Notes: generated by a model not told the origin, from the sequence alone. Counted from the stretch's first letter, positions 1 to 9,224 are shown. The stretch: DNA of 40,520 bases from Bacteroidota bacterium (GCA_016928255.1 JAFGLB010000162.1:1-40520), one strand, 5' to 3'. Numbers and translations: made by a program.

Positions 1-789
1 CAGGTAGTTCTTTCGCGCCGCATCCAGCTGCCTTTTTCAGGCGATCCTTTTCCTGTATATCGTGCGCTGCGTATAATCAATCCTTCTCCTTATCTTTTTT
101 ATCTCGACTTTAAATCCGTAAAACTAATAGGTTCTTCTCCTGAGGTGCTTGTGCGAGTACAAAATAACATCGCATCGGTTATGCCTATAGCGGGCACACG
201 CAAAAGAGGAAAATCACAGGAGAGCGATACACGATTGGGCGAAGAATTACTTTCAGATAGAAAGGAACTCGCAGAGCATGTAATGCTTGTTGATTTAGGA
301 CGAAACGATATTGGGCGCGTGAGCGAGTTCGGCAGTGTAGAAGTCTCTGTGTACAAACGCCTCAAGAGATTTTCGCATGTAATGCATCTTGTCTCCGAAG
401 TACAGGGCAAACTGAAGCCGAATTCGAGCAGCCTTGATGCATTGAAAGCCTGCTTTCCGGCTGGAACAGTTTCCGGCGCACCTAAAGTCCGTGCAATGGA
501 AATCATACATGAACTTGAACCGGTCCGGCGCGGAATTTATGCCGGAGCCGTCGGATATCTGGGTTTCAACGGCACGCTGGATACATGCATTGCTATCCGC
601 ACAATCATAGCGGCAAACGGTCTGTTGACGATTCAGGCCGGTGCGGGAATTGTGGCAGATTCGGTTCCGGAACTTGAATATAAAGAGACTGTTAACAAAG
701 CCCAGGCGCTTATTGATGCACTGGATTCTGCATCGAACGGATTAATGAAGATTCACAACGGAAACGAATTCACGGGAGAACAAAAATGA
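1..789 (+). CDS. trpE: Anthranilate synthase component I, 5'-truncated by the window edge
   Basis: Catalyses chorismate plus ammonia or glutamine to anthranilate, the first committed step of tryptophan synthesis, in complex with TrpG. The frame is open from base 1 (QVVLSRRIQ...), so the track start at 145 is only an internal GTG/ATG artefact; the true N-terminus lies off the window. The visible part is the chorismate-binding domain: LGRNDIGRV, the CFPAGTVSGAPKVRA segment, GAVGYLGFNGTLDTCIAIRT and QAGAGIVADS near the C-terminus are all family hallmarks. The stop codon overlaps the trpG start as ATGA. PabB is a close paralogue, but the following complete trpGDCFBA series settles the role. Any leader peptide or attenuator for the operon would lie upstream, out of view. 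Confidence 0.96.
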   Translation, partial: QVVLSRRIQLPFSGDPFPVYRALRIINPSPYLFYLDFKSVKLIGSSPEVLVRVQNNIASVMPIAGTRKRGKSQESDTRLGEELLSDRKELAEHVMLVDLGRNDIGRVSEFGSVEVSVYKRLKRFSHVMHLVSEVQGKLKPNSSSLDALKACFPAGTVSGAPKVRAMEIIHELEPVRRGIYAGAVGYLGFNGTLDTCIAIRTIIAANGLLTIQAGAGIVADSVPELEYKETVNKAQALIDALDSASNGLMKIHNGNEFTGEQK

Positions 790-1361
790 TTTTGTTTATA
801 GACAACTACGATTCATTTACTTACAACCTTGTGCAAATGATCGGAAAAATATATCCAGATATTCGCGTCATAAGAAATCATGATATGTCTGTCGAAGAAA
901 TATCTGCACTCAAGCCCGGCGGAATTATTCTTTCACCCGGGCCGGGCCGGCCTGAAGATGCCGGCATTACGGTCGATGTAGTAAAGAGACTCGGTGCCGC
1001 AATTCCGGTTCTTGGTGTCTGCCTGGGACATCAATCAATCGGTTATGCATTCGGCGCAAAAATTGTTTATGCACCGGAAATAATGCACGGAAGAACGTCG
1101 GATGTCATGCATTCCGGCGAGACTATTTTGCGCTCGATAAAAAGTCCGTTCACGGCAGGGCGTTATCATTCGCTTGTAATATCGCCGGAAGATTTTCCGG
1201 AAGAATTAAAAATATCGTCCCGCACAAACGACGGGATAATCATGGGAATAACTCACAGGGAATATCCCATCGAGGGAATTCAATTTCATCCTGAATCCAT
1301 TCTCACACCGGATGGACAACAAATTCTTCATAACTGGCTGGAGGTTTATAATATAAAATGA
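786..1361 (+). CDS. trpG: Anthranilate synthase component II, glutamine amidotransferase
   Basis: Releases ammonia from glutamine for TrpE. It is a 191-residue class I glutamine amidotransferase of normal length. It starts MILFIDNYDSFTYNLVQ, has the oxyanion segment PGPGRPEDAG, the nucleophile Cys79 in GVCLGHQ, and the His168/Glu170 pair in QFHPESI. The ATG overlaps the trpE stop (ATGA), and its own stop overlaps the trpD start the same way, which suggests translational coupling. The enzyme could also serve PabB in folate synthesis, as many TrpG/PabA proteins do; no pabB is visible here. Confidence 0.97.
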   Translation: MILFIDNYDSFTYNLVQMIGKIYPDIRVIRNHDMSVEEISALKPGGIILSPGPGRPEDAGITVDVVKRLGAAIPVLGVCLGHQSIGYAFGAKIVYAPEIMHGRTSDVMHSGETILRSIKSPFTAGRYHSLVISPEDFPEELKISSRTNDGIIMGITHREYPIEGIQFHPESILTPDGQQILHNWLEVYNIK

Positions 1362-2371
1362 AAAATTACATTGAAAAATGCCTGTCGGGAGAAAATCTCA
1401 CGATAGATGAAGCTTCTGCCGCACTCGGCAGGATTATGAGCGGGCAATGCACAGATTCACAAATTGCCGGATTTATGATAGCCCTCCGCGCAAAAGGTGA
1501 AACATCCGATGAACTTGTCGGTTTTGCACGCACCATGCAGCAGAATGGCATCAGGTTGTCGATTGAAGATCATAACGCAATCGATATGTGCGGCACAGGC
1601 GGTGACGGCCTGGGCACATTCAATATTTCAACTATGGCTTCTCTCGTTGCTGCGGGAGCAGGAGTTACAGTAGCAAAACACGGCAACCGGTCCGTATCAA
1701 GTCAAAGCGGAAGCGCGGATGTTCTTGCTTCTCTGGGTGTTAACGTTCAGTGCTCTCCTGCAGCCGTTACAGAGTGTATTAACCGTGTCGGTATCGGATT
1801 TATGTTCGCACCTCTGTTTCATCCTGCAATGAAGCACGCAGCAAAACCGCGGACCGAATTGGGTGTTCGCAGTTTTTTCAATATGATAGGCCCGCTGACA
1901 AATCCGGCCGGAGTAAAACGCCAGCTGATAGGTGTTTACCAACCGCGTGTTGCCCCCCTTCTGGCCGGAGCTTTGCAGAAACTGGGTGCAGAAAAAGCTT
2001 GTGTCGTTCACAGCGATGACGGTCTGGATGAAGTCACACTTTCAAGCGGTACCGTCGTGCATGAAGTAGACGGAAATAGATCGCTTAAAGAATACCGCCT
2101 GCGTCCGGAGGATTTCGGTTTTGCAGAATGCACACTCGAGAATCTCCGCGGAGGAGATAAGGATCAAAATGCAAATATTTCGCTGGAATTACTTAAAGGC
2201 AAACCGGGACCTGCACGCGATGTTGTTGTGGTAAATGCTGCGCTCGGAATATATCTGGGCGGAAAAGCAAAAAATTTCGTTGAAGGCAAACAAAAAGCTG
2301 TAGAATCCATCGATTCAGGAAAAGCTTACGAGAAACTAAAAAAACTTATAGAATATTCGAATAAACAATGA
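1358..2371 (+). CDS. trpD: Anthranilate phosphoribosyltransferase
   Basis: Transfers the phosphoribosyl group of PRPP to anthranilate. It has 337 residues, the usual size for a stand-alone TrpD not fused to TrpG. The PRPP/Mg-binding glycine-rich loop appears as CGTGGDGLGTFNIST, and KHGNRSVSSQSGSADVL is the conserved anthranilate-side segment. FNMIGPLTNPA matches the family's conserved middle motif. It is joined to trpG and trpC by ATGA overlaps, so it is cotranscribed and probably translationally coupled. Cytoplasmic, second step of the pathway. Confidence 0.97.
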   Translation: MKNYIEKCLSGENLTIDEASAALGRIMSGQCTDSQIAGFMIALRAKGETSDELVGFARTMQQNGIRLSIEDHNAIDMCGTGGDGLGTFNISTMASLVAAGAGVTVAKHGNRSVSSQSGSADVLASLGVNVQCSPAAVTECINRVGIGFMFAPLFHPAMKHAAKPRTELGVRSFFNMIGPLTNPAGVKRQLIGVYQPRVAPLLAGALQKLGAEKACVVHSDDGLDEVTLSSGTVVHEVDGNRSLKEYRLRPEDFGFAECTLENLRGGDKDQNANISLELLKGKPGPARDVVVVNAALGIYLGGKAKNFVEGKQKAVESIDSGKAYEKLKKLIEYSNKQ

Positions 2372-3156
2372 GTATACTAAATGAAATAATCCTCAGTACA
2401 CGTCAGGATATTGCCGAGCTAAAAAGAATCCACTCTCTTAGTAGGCTGAAGGACATGCCTTGTTATTATCAAAGCAATCTGTCTTTGGCAGAATCATTAT
2501 CACAAAAGAATCCTGGAATAATCGCTGAGATAAAAAAAGCCTCACCGTCAAAAGGTATAATCAGAAAAGATTTCGATCACCGGTCTATCGCAGCCGGTTA
2601 TGCAGAAAACGGTGCCGGGGCGATCTCCATATTGACTGAAAAAAAACATTTTCTGGGTGACATAAAATATATATCCGATGTCCGTCCAAAAATAAATATC
2701 CCGATCTTGCGAAAGGATTTTATAATTGATCCATATCAGCTGACCGAAGCTAAGGCGTACGGTGCTGATGCCGTTTTGCTTATCGCCGCTGCATTGGAAC
2801 CAAATCAGCTTCACGATTTTCACGACGAAGCAGCTGAAATCGGACTCGATTGCCTTGTAGAAGTTCATAACGAAAAAGAATTGGAAAAACTTGATTTTAG
2901 CCAAGTCAGGATAATCGGTATAAATAACCGTAATCTTTCGGACTTTACAGTAGATATAAAAACATCAATCCGCCTTTCGTCTTTAATACCAAAAGATATT
3001 CTTATTGTCAGCGAAAGCGGCATCTCGAACAGTTCAGATATTAAAGAATTAATGAAGCAGGGAATTTTCTCTTTTCTCATAGGAGAGAGTTTTATGCGTG
3101 CGGAATCACCCGGAAAAGCATTAAAAATTCTGCTTGGTTCAGTGCAAGGAAACTGA
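2368..3156 (+). CDS. trpC: Indole-3-glycerol phosphate synthase
   Basis: Closes the indole ring from carboxyphenylamino-deoxyribulose phosphate. A single-domain TIM barrel of 262 residues, not fused to TrpF. The catalytic lysine segment is seen as EIKKASPSKG, followed by ILRKDFIIDPYQ, LVEVHNEKEL, GINNRNL and VSESGI, all in the order expected along the barrel strands. The ATG overlaps the trpD stop. The trpF ribosome-binding site lies inside the last codons of this gene. Confidence 0.97.
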   Translation: MSILNEIILSTRQDIAELKRIHSLSRLKDMPCYYQSNLSLAESLSQKNPGIIAEIKKASPSKGIIRKDFDHRSIAAGYAENGAGAISILTEKKHFLGDIKYISDVRPKINIPILRKDFIIDPYQLTEAKAYGADAVLLIAAALEPNQLHDFHDEAAEIGLDCLVEVHNEKELEKLDFSQVRIIGINNRNLSDFTVDIKTSIRLSSLIPKDILIVSESGISNSSDIKELMKQGIFSFLIGESFMRAESPGKALKILLGSVQGN

Positions 3157-3157
3157 T

Positions 3158-3766
3158 ATGAAAATAAAAATATGCGGTATAACAAACAATGACGATGCGC
3201 TCATGGCGGCAGAACTCGGTGCTGACGCCCTGGGTTTTATTTTTGTGAAGAAAAGTCCGAGATATATCAATCCATATGATGCGCAAAAAATAATAAAATT
3301 ACTGCCGCCGTTTATTACGCCTGTAGGCGTTGTTGCCGATGTATCCAATGAGGAAATATCAGATTTGATAAAAATAACCGGCATACGCTGCCTGCAGCTG
3401 CATGGAAGCGAGGTACCCGATTTTTGTGCCGATCTTTCCGTTCCGGCTTACAAGTCGTTCCGCGTTAATAACGGCTTCGACCTGCAGGTCCTTCTAAATT
3501 ACAGGGTACCGGCATATTTGCTGGATACATATGTCGAAGGCACTATGGGCGGCACGGGCAGGACATTCGACTGGGATATTGCCGTTAAAGCAAAATCTTT
3601 CGGCAAAATTATACTCGCGGGCGGACTGACGCCTGAGAATATTGCTGAAGCAATAAAAAAGGTTCAGCCGTACGCGGTGGATTTGAACAGCGGCGTTGAA
3701 TCGGCTCCAGGAAAAAAAGATAAAAATAAACTTGAACATGTTTTTAAAATAATACGATCCCTGTAA
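3158..3766 (+). CDS. trpF: Phosphoribosylanthranilate isomerase
   Basis: Amadori rearrangement of phosphoribosylanthranilate, third step of the pathway. The track begins at 3134 inside trpC, but the family starts MKIKICGIT, which is the ATG at 3158. That ATG has an AAGGA box (3146-3150) seven bases upstream and follows the trpC stop directly, so the protein is 202 residues. The catalytic cysteine is Cys6 (KICGIT) and the acidic residue lies in YLLDTYV. GGLTPENIAEAI and DLNSGVESAPGKKD form the phosphate-binding C-terminal part. A stand-alone gene here, unlike the fused TrpCF of enterobacteria. Confidence 0.96.
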   Translation: MKIKICGITNNDDALMAAELGADALGFIFVKKSPRYINPYDAQKIIKLLPPFITPVGVVADVSNEEISDLIKITGIRCLQLHGSEVPDFCADLSVPAYKSFRVNNGFDLQVLLNYRVPAYLLDTYVEGTMGGTGRTFDWDIAVKAKSFGKIILAGGLTPENIAEAIKKVQPYAVDLNSGVESAPGKKDKNKLEHVFKIIRSL

Positions 3767-3790
3767 TAAGCAACTTTAGGAGATTAAACC

Positions 3791-4999
3791 GTGAAATTAA
3801 GGCAATCCCAATTACAAAAATACAGTTATCCGGATATAAATGGATTCTTCGGAAAATACGGCGGCAGATACGTGCCTGAAACATTGATGCAGGCTCTATT
3901 TGAGCTTGATGAATTATACCGCGATGCAGTGAAGGATAAAGCATTTAAAAAAGAATTCACATCAATGCTAAAATCATACGCCGGAAGGCCGACACCTTTA
4001 ACCTTCAGCGACAGGCTGACAGATCATTACGGGCGCGGAAAAATTTATATGAAACGCGAAGATCTGTGTCATACCGGGGCCCATAAAATTAATAACACGG
4101 TCGGGCAAATTCTTCTCGCAAAACGCTCCGGTAAAAAACGTATTATAGCCGAAACAGGAGCGGGACAGCATGGGGTTGCTACTGCAACAGTAGCAGCAAA
4201 GATAGGATTACAATGTGTAGTTTATATGGGTGAAGAGGATATTCACCGCCAGGAATTAAATGTCCACAGGATGAAAATGCTCGGTGCAAATGTCGTCCCG
4301 GTAACCACCGGAAGCCGGACTCTGAAAGATGCCACCAGCGAAGCCATCCGCGACTGGGTGACAAATGTCGATAATACATTTTATATCATCGGTTCTGTGG
4401 TCGGCCCTCACCCTTACCCGATGATGGTCCGTAATTTTCAATGTATCATAGGCGAAGAAACTTTTAAACAAATCCTTTCGGCTGAAGACAAACTTCCGTC
4501 AATACTGGTTGCATGCGTCGGCGGCGGCAGCAATGCAATAGGCATGTTTTATCCTTTCCTTGGCAAAAACGTTCAAATGATCGGCGTGGAAGCCGCCGGC
4601 TGCGGCCTGAATACACAAAAACATGCGGCCACTCTTTCACGCGGAACACCAGGTGTTCTGCATGGATCCTTCAGCTACCTGCTTCAGGATAAAAATGGAC
4701 AGGTAGATCTTGCACATTCAATTTCGGCGGGACTCGATTATCCGGGTGTCGGTCCTGAGCACAGCGCCCTGAAAGATTCCGGCAGGGTAAAATACGTTTC
4801 AATTACAGATAATCAGGCCTTGAGAGCAGCCGGTCTATTTACCCGCCTGGAAGGCATCATACCGGCTTTGGAATCGGCGCATGCAATTGCATACCTGGAA
4901 AAACTTATGCCTTCTACAACAAAAAAAGATGTCATCGTCGTCAACCTCTCCGGCAGAGGAGATAAAGATATGATGACATATGCGAGAGAACTCAACTAA
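3791..4999 (+). CDS. trpB: Tryptophan synthase beta chain
   Basis: PLP enzyme that joins indole and serine to give tryptophan. It has 402 residues, of the TrpB1 type that pairs with TrpA. It starts with GTG at 3791, preceded by [23 protein letters not shown] is the typical N-terminus. The PLP lysine is Lys99 in HTGAHKINN, and the phosphate-binding loop is [15 protein letters not shown] and [10 protein letters not shown] are also present. Separated from trpF by 24 bases and from trpA by 48 bases, the widest gaps in the operon. Confidence 0.97.
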   Translation: MKLRQSQLQKYSYPDINGFFGKYGGRYVPETLMQALFELDELYRDAVKDKAFKKEFTSMLKSYAGRPTPLTFSDRLTDHYGRGKIYMKREDLCHTGAHKINNTVGQILLAKRSGKKRIIAETGAGQHGVATATVAAKIGLQCVVYMGEEDIHRQELNVHRMKMLGANVVPVTTGSRTLKDATSEAIRDWVTNVDNTFYIIGSVVGPHPYPMMVRNFQCIIGEETFKQILSAEDKLPSILVACVGGGSNAIGMFYPFLGKNVQMIGVEAAGCGLNTQKHAATLSRGTPGVLHGSFSYLLQDKNGQVDLAHSISAGLDYPGVGPEHSALKDSGRVKYVSITDNQALRAAGLFTRLEGIIPALESAHAIAYLEKLMPSTTKKDVIVVNLSGRGDKDMMTYARELN

Positions 5000-5047
5000 T
5001 ATTGTAAAAATATTTTTGCGTTGAAAATATATAATCCGGAGTTTTAA

Positions 5048-5851
5048 ATGAAAATTAAAAAACAGCTAAAAGGAAATAGAATTGCACCGCTGTTTCATTC
5101 TTTAAAAGAAAAAAACAATAAGGCGCTCACACTTTTTATTACTGCAGGCTATCCGAAAAAAAACTCTACCGTGCCTCTGGCGCTGCGTATTGCCGAGTCA
5201 GGAGCAGATATTATTGAACTCGGCATGCCCTTCTCCGATCCGCTTGCCGACGGGCCTGTGATACAGACAAGTTCTCAGCAGGCCATAAAAAACGGCATTA
5301 CCCTGAAACTGGTATTGGCCCAGGTAAAAGAAATCCGAAAACATTGCGAAATTCCATTGATCCTTATGGGTTATTTAAATCCCATTTTGCATTACGGTGA
5401 AAATAAATTTTTTGCAGATGCAAAGAAAGCCGGGATTGACGGTATAATTCTTCCTGAGGTTCCGCTCGAAGAATCCGCCCGTTTTCTTTCTCTCAACCGA
5501 AAATATAATCTCGCCGATATTCTTTTTGTAAGTCCGGCTACACCGGAAAAAAGAATCAGAGAAATAGACAAAACTGCGTCCGGATTTATTTATTGTGTGT
5601 CTACAACCGGAGTTACGGGAAAATCCAATATCGGCAATATCGGTTCATATATTAAACGGGTCAAGAAGAATGCAGTAAAAAATCCTGTCCTGGTAGGATT
5701 CGGAATTAAAACTCCGGCTGACGCCCGTAATATTGCCAGACATGCAGACGGCATTATTATCGGAAGCGCATTAATTAAAAAAATAACACAAAAAGAACCT
5801 TTATTAAAAATTGGTAAATGGGCAGCGGATATGAAAAGAGCTTTGCATTAA
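5048..5851 (+). CDS. trpA: Tryptophan synthase alpha chain
   Basis: Cleaves indole-3-glycerol phosphate and channels indole to TrpB. A 267-residue TIM barrel of normal length. Catalytic Glu57 (IIELGMPFSDP) and Asp68 (LADGP) have the same 11-residue spacing as Glu49 and Asp60 of the E. coli enzyme. The C-terminal phosphate site is seen in LVGFGIKTP and GIIIGSAL. RBS CCGGAG lies upstream. It is the last gene of the trp operon; a minus-strand gene converges 19 bases after its stop and no clear hairpin terminator is visible between them. Confidence 0.97.
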   Translation: MKIKKQLKGNRIAPLFHSLKEKNNKALTLFITAGYPKKNSTVPLALRIAESGADIIELGMPFSDPLADGPVIQTSSQQAIKNGITLKLVLAQVKEIRKHCEIPLILMGYLNPILHYGENKFFADAKKAGIDGIILPEVPLEESARFLSLNRKYNLADILFVSPATPEKRIREIDKTASGFIYCVSTTGVTGKSNIGNIGSYIKRVKKNAVKNPVLVGFGIKTPADARNIARHADGIIIGSALIKKITQKEPLLKIGKWAADMKRALH

Positions 5852-5870
5852 CAGTCGATTATTTAAACGA

Positions 5871-6578
5871 TTATTTCTTTGATCGCTTGGCCCAGGTTTT
5901 TAATCTTTTTTTAACTGCCGGACTCTGTAATTCTCTTAATGCATCCGATGCTATCCATTTGGCGGACGGAGAGTTCATTTTTTTTATTTCCTTAGCCGCT
6001 TTGACGGCATACGGATTGCAATACAGACTTCTTTTCCCTATCTGCCTGAGTGCCCAGTTGACGGCTTTCTTAACGTACTGGCGTTCATCCGCTGCATATT
6101 TTTTAACAAGCGGGAGATATTTTATAAATACTTTATCGTTCATTTTTTTATCGTGCACACAGAGAGTTGCGATCATCGAAAATCCGGCCCTGCGGACAAA
6201 TTCCTGCTTCCGCTTCACCCATGTGACTGCAAGTTCATGCGCATACGGAGTGTCTCTGAAACAATGCATACAGGCGCAGTCGCAAACAGCCCAATTATCG
6301 AAATCTTTTATCCATGCGTTCATTGTGCTCTTTTTTATCTTGTTCGGATCAGCAATAAGAGTGCTTAATATTCTTGCTTCATAAACGCCGGTTTTCCAGA
6401 GTTCAATGGCCAGATCCGTGTTCTTTCCAAGCCTCTTGGCCATAGCAAACAGCGGTTTTGCAGACACGCCGAGCACCTTTTTTGTGCTGGTTATGCCGTA
6501 CCGCTTCATTCCCTCGGCATTTTTGGAATTTGCTTTGGAATAAAGCTCTGTCAGCACAGTATTTGTTAGCGAGTTCAT
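5871..6578 (-). CDS. DNA alkylation repair protein, AlkD-like HEAT-repeat glycosylase
   Basis: A 235-residue all-helical protein of the DNA_alkylation family (PF08713), which removes N3- and N7-alkylated bases. Residues equivalent to the AlkD active site can be picked out: Trp96 and Asp100 in DNWAVCD, Arg129/130 in FVRRAGF, and Trp175 in VNWALRQIG. The C-terminus is basic (KKRLKTWAKRSKK), which fits DNA binding. It converges on trpA and is divergent from the methyltransferase gene, with its own upstream GGGTGA box. It is closer to the housekeeping genes in base composition than the AT-rich genes to its right. Activity is inferred from the family and the residues seen; some members bind DNA without glycosylase activity. 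Confidence 0.88.
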   Translation of the reverse strand: MNSLTNTVLTELYSKANSKNAEGMKRYGITSTKKVLGVSAKPLFAMAKRLGKNTDLAIELWKTGVYEARILSTLIADPNKIKKSTMNAWIKDFDNWAVCDCACMHCFRDTPYAHELAVTWVKRKQEFVRRAGFSMIATLCVHDKKMNDKVFIKYLPLVKKYAADERQYVKKAVNWALRQIGKRSLYCNPYAVKAAKEIKKMNSPSAKWIASDALRELQSPAVKKRLKTWAKRSKK

Positions 6579-6640
6579 TCTATCACCCGGCTTTGATTAA
6601 TAATATTGCTCTATGATAAACACTTCTTTTTCAAAGTCCA

Positions 6641-6752
6641 AATAATTATTAAACATAATTATTCCTTTTCATCCGCTATGCTCATGGCTTTTCATGGACT
6701 TCATTTGTACATTAAAGTTACTATATAATAGCTTTTTAAAAAGATAATTATT
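6641..6752. promoter_or_regulatory. Three ATAATTATT repeats and a TATAAT box upstream of the methyltransferase gene
   Basis: The palindrome AATAATTATT is at 6641-6650, and ATAATTATT recurs at 6655-6663 and 6744-6752. A TATAAT hexamer lies at 6724-6729, between the second and third copies and 37 bases before the ATG at 6766. This is the layout of a promoter with flanking operators. The region is very AT-rich, so chance copies are possible, and no good -35 hexamer stands at 17 bases. Confidence 0.35.
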
Positions 6753-6765
6753 AAAATAGTACCTG

Positions 6766-7869
6766 ATGAAACATAAATCCTCTTCTTATACAGAAGAGCT
6801 GAAAAGACTTTCAGCTCTTCGTAACCTTGACAAAATTAGGACAGGTGTTAACTCGTTATATTATCGTGTAGTTAAAACACACACTGATAGAGATGGCTTA
6901 GGTAATTTTCCTGTCAATGGTCAATCATTTCGAATTAATAAAGAATACTTACTTTCTGAGTTCTCTCAAATACAAGAAGCTCATTCTATTGAAAGGGCAA
7001 AGTATTATATTAAAAGACTCATAAAGAGTCTTAATGAAATTCGTCTTGGTAAATTGAATGATATTAATCTTAACCGTTGGAAAGAATACAACGATATCGT
7101 TACAGACAGCCTTTGGGAAATTGATAAACGAGACAGGTCGGGGACGCACACCGCTGGTTACTGGGGTAACTTTGTACCACAAATACCTAATCAACTTCTT
7201 CGTCGATATACAAAAAAAAATGATTGGGTCCTGGATGCCTTTCTTGGAAGCGGTACAACGTTAATCGAATGCAAAAAATTAGGTAGAAATGGAATAGGCG
7301 TTGAATTACAACCGTCGATCGCTAGGAAAGCTCAACAAGCAATAGATAAAGAAAATTCTGAAATTCCTATGCGATGCCCTGTAATTGTCGGCGATAGCAA
7401 ACAGTTGAACTTATCGCAAGAAATAAAAAAGTATGGCACATCATCTGTCCAATTTGTTCTCCTCCATCCACCTTATTGGGATATAATAAAATTTAGCAAT
7501 AACGATTCTGATCTCTCAAATTCAAAAACAATAAATGATTTTCTATCTGATTTTGGTAAAGTTGTTGATAATTGTTCAAAAATATTGGATCAGGGAAGAT
7601 ATTTGGCTGTTGTTATTGGCGATAAGTATAGTGATGGGAACTGGATTCCTCTTGGTTTCTATACAATGCAAGAAGTTTTGAATAGAAATTATTCTCTTAA
7701 ATCAATAATCGTAAAGAACTTCAAACAAACAAAAGCAAAGCGTGGCCAAGAAAGATTATGGAGATATCGCGCTCTTGTTGGTGGCTTTTATGTATTTAAG
7801 CATGAATACATATTCTTATTTAAAAAAATAGTGCCAATTAATTCACTTAGTAGTAAATTACAAAAATGA
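6766..7869 (+). CDS. DNA adenine or cytosine-N4 methyltransferase (N6_N4_Mtase-like)
   Basis: Probably transfers a methyl group from S-adenosylmethionine to an exocyclic amine in DNA. The SAM-binding motif I is DAFLGSGTT (residues 157-165), preceded by PNQLLRRYTKKNDWVLD, the usual motif X/I approach. The catalytic loop is HPPYWDII (234-237), with His where most enzymes have Asp, Asn or Ser. Motif I precedes the catalytic motif by about 75 residues, so the order is X-I-IV. Target recognition is probably in the first 130 residues or the C-terminal 90; neither matches a domain I know. It has 367 residues and is AT-rich relative to its neighbours (15 G+C in the line 7501-7560 against 30 in 3541-3600). 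It converges with a DUF3800 gene, one base between stops. No typical restriction enzyme is next to it. Confidence 0.85.
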   Translation: MKHKSSSYTEELKRLSALRNLDKIRTGVNSLYYRVVKTHTDRDGLGNFPVNGQSFRINKEYLLSEFSQIQEAHSIERAKYYIKRLIKSLNEIRLGKLNDINLNRWKEYNDIVTDSLWEIDKRDRSGTHTAGYWGNFVPQIPNQLLRRYTKKNDWVLDAFLGSGTTLIECKKLGRNGIGVELQPSIARKAQQAIDKENSEIPMRCPVIVGDSKQLNLSQEIKKYGTSSVQFVLLHPPYWDIIKFSNNDSDLSNSKTINDFLSDFGKVVDNCSKILDQGRYLAVVIGDKYSDGNWIPLGFYTMQEVLNRNYSLKSIIVKNFKQTKAKRGQERLWRYRALVGGFYVFKHEYIFLFKKIVPINSLSSKLQK

Positions 7870-7870
7870 T

Positions 7871-8989
7871 TTATTCTAAATAAATTATTTTGCACATATT
7901 CTTAGTGGAATTCACCTTATTGTTACTATCAATTTCCAAACCAAGTATTTTTCCAACATTGAAAGCTAACCAGTCTTTTGGATCCTTTTCAATATCTTTT
8001 AATCCTCTATTTATCCATCGATTTATAGATCCGGTGAATATATCTGCTATCTGAATCAGTTCACTCTTTTCAGATTTTTCACACTTAACTTTATTTTTGT
8101 TGAGTATTATAGACTTATCCTGGAATTCAATATTCAGTGCCTCAACAATTCGTCTATTCATCGGAGGCAATTGTAAAACATCCGTATGGATATCAGCGTC
8201 TTTGGTAACATGTAATTCTACCGGTGGAGATATTTTAAATGATTTAAGTTCACTATCTGTCCCTTCTATTAATAATTCAGCAAGTCCATTATATACAGCT
8301 GCTAATTGTTGATTAACATTAAAATCAGAATTTTTAAGAACTAGTGCTTTGAAAGATGAAAACAAATTATTGTTGAAAAATGCCTCAAAAAAAGAAGCTG
8401 CTTGTTGTGCTCTTAAATTATTTTTAATTTTCGTAAAATGAAATTCAATAACATCTTGTTTTTGTTTGTTTAGAATCTCTACTGCACCATGATAATCCGC
8501 GCTTGAATACAACCATATACTACCAATAACTAAATATTTTTCGTTTTTTCCGCTTTCATCTGCAAATATAAATAAAGGTTTATAGTCAAGCGTTTTAGCA
8601 GCAAAATCTTCTGCTTTTTCTTTCTGGTGTTTACGTCGATATAGTCTAACTTTGGGAGACGCTTGGAAAAGTTTATATTCATTTTGTATGCGCGCGCGTT
8701 CACGCTGCATATCATAAAAATGCGGTAGTTTATAAAGATCGCTTAGAGATAAAAATTCATTATTAATGAAGGTTGGATAGAATGTCTTTAATAAATATAT
8801 TATCAAAGCAATATCGGAATCTCTTGCTTTTGGATATTGATTGAGAATATGTGCCACTTTTTGAAATAGCTTTTCAGAATCTCCTCGTAGAACTTGCTTT
8901 AGTAGTATATCTCTTCTTTTGCGAAGATTTTCTGTTTTATTTCGAGATTTGCCTTTTTTCTTTAAGTTTGACCTTCCTTTGCTTCCCAT
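7871..8989 (-). CDS. DUF3800 protein, predicted RNase H-like nuclease
   Basis: A 372-residue protein with a lysine/arginine-rich N-terminus, a helical linker, then a DUF3800 domain from about residue 135. The hallmark is FIFADESGKNEKYLVIGSIW, with the acidic pair at Asp144/Glu145, and the C-terminal SELIQIADIFTGSINRW is the second conserved block with another acidic residue. DUF3800 is predicted to adopt an RNase H-like fold; its substrate is unknown to me. The track starts at 9031, but the ATG at 8989 has a strong GAGGGAGAT box five bases upstream, so I prefer it. It abuts the methyltransferase tail to tail and shares its low G+C, suggesting they arrived together. Confidence 0.78.
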   Translation of the reverse strand: MGSKGRSNLKKKGKSRNKTENLRKRRDILLKQVLRGDSEKLFQKVAHILNQYPKARDSDIALIIYLLKTFYPTFINNEFLSLSDLYKLPHFYDMQRERARIQNEYKLFQASPKVRLYRRKHQKEKAEDFAAKTLDYKPLFIFADESGKNEKYLVIGSIWLYSSADYHGAVEILNKQKQDVIEFHFTKIKNNLRAQQAASFFEAFFNNNLFSSFKALVLKNSDFNVNQQLAAVYNGLAELLIEGTDSELKSFKISPPVELHVTKDADIHTDVLQLPPMNRRIVEALNIEFQDKSIILNKNKVKCEKSEKSELIQIADIFTGSINRWINRGLKDIEKDPKDWLAFNVGKILGLEIDSNNKVNSTKNMCKIIYLE

Positions 8990-9224
8990 CTTATCTCCCT
9001 CGATAGTTATGAATTGAGTATTTAGACTCAAGCAATCTTTGGGTTTTGTAGAAGTTTTGTTAATTTGATAACAATAATAAATTTAGTTTTTCAGAGAATC
9101 AATTGCAATATTATTACATTCATTTATGGCTATTATTAGCATTTACTTTGTAAACTTAATTGATATATTCTAAAAAATTATCTTGTTCCTTAAATGATAA
9201 ATATAATATTAAAGGATCTATCTT

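Noticed and set aside
5818-6384. Plus-strand ORF of 188 residues overlapping trpA end and the AlkD-like gene
   Set aside because: Lies antisense to a well-supported DNA alkylation repair gene, and its sequence shows no family motif.
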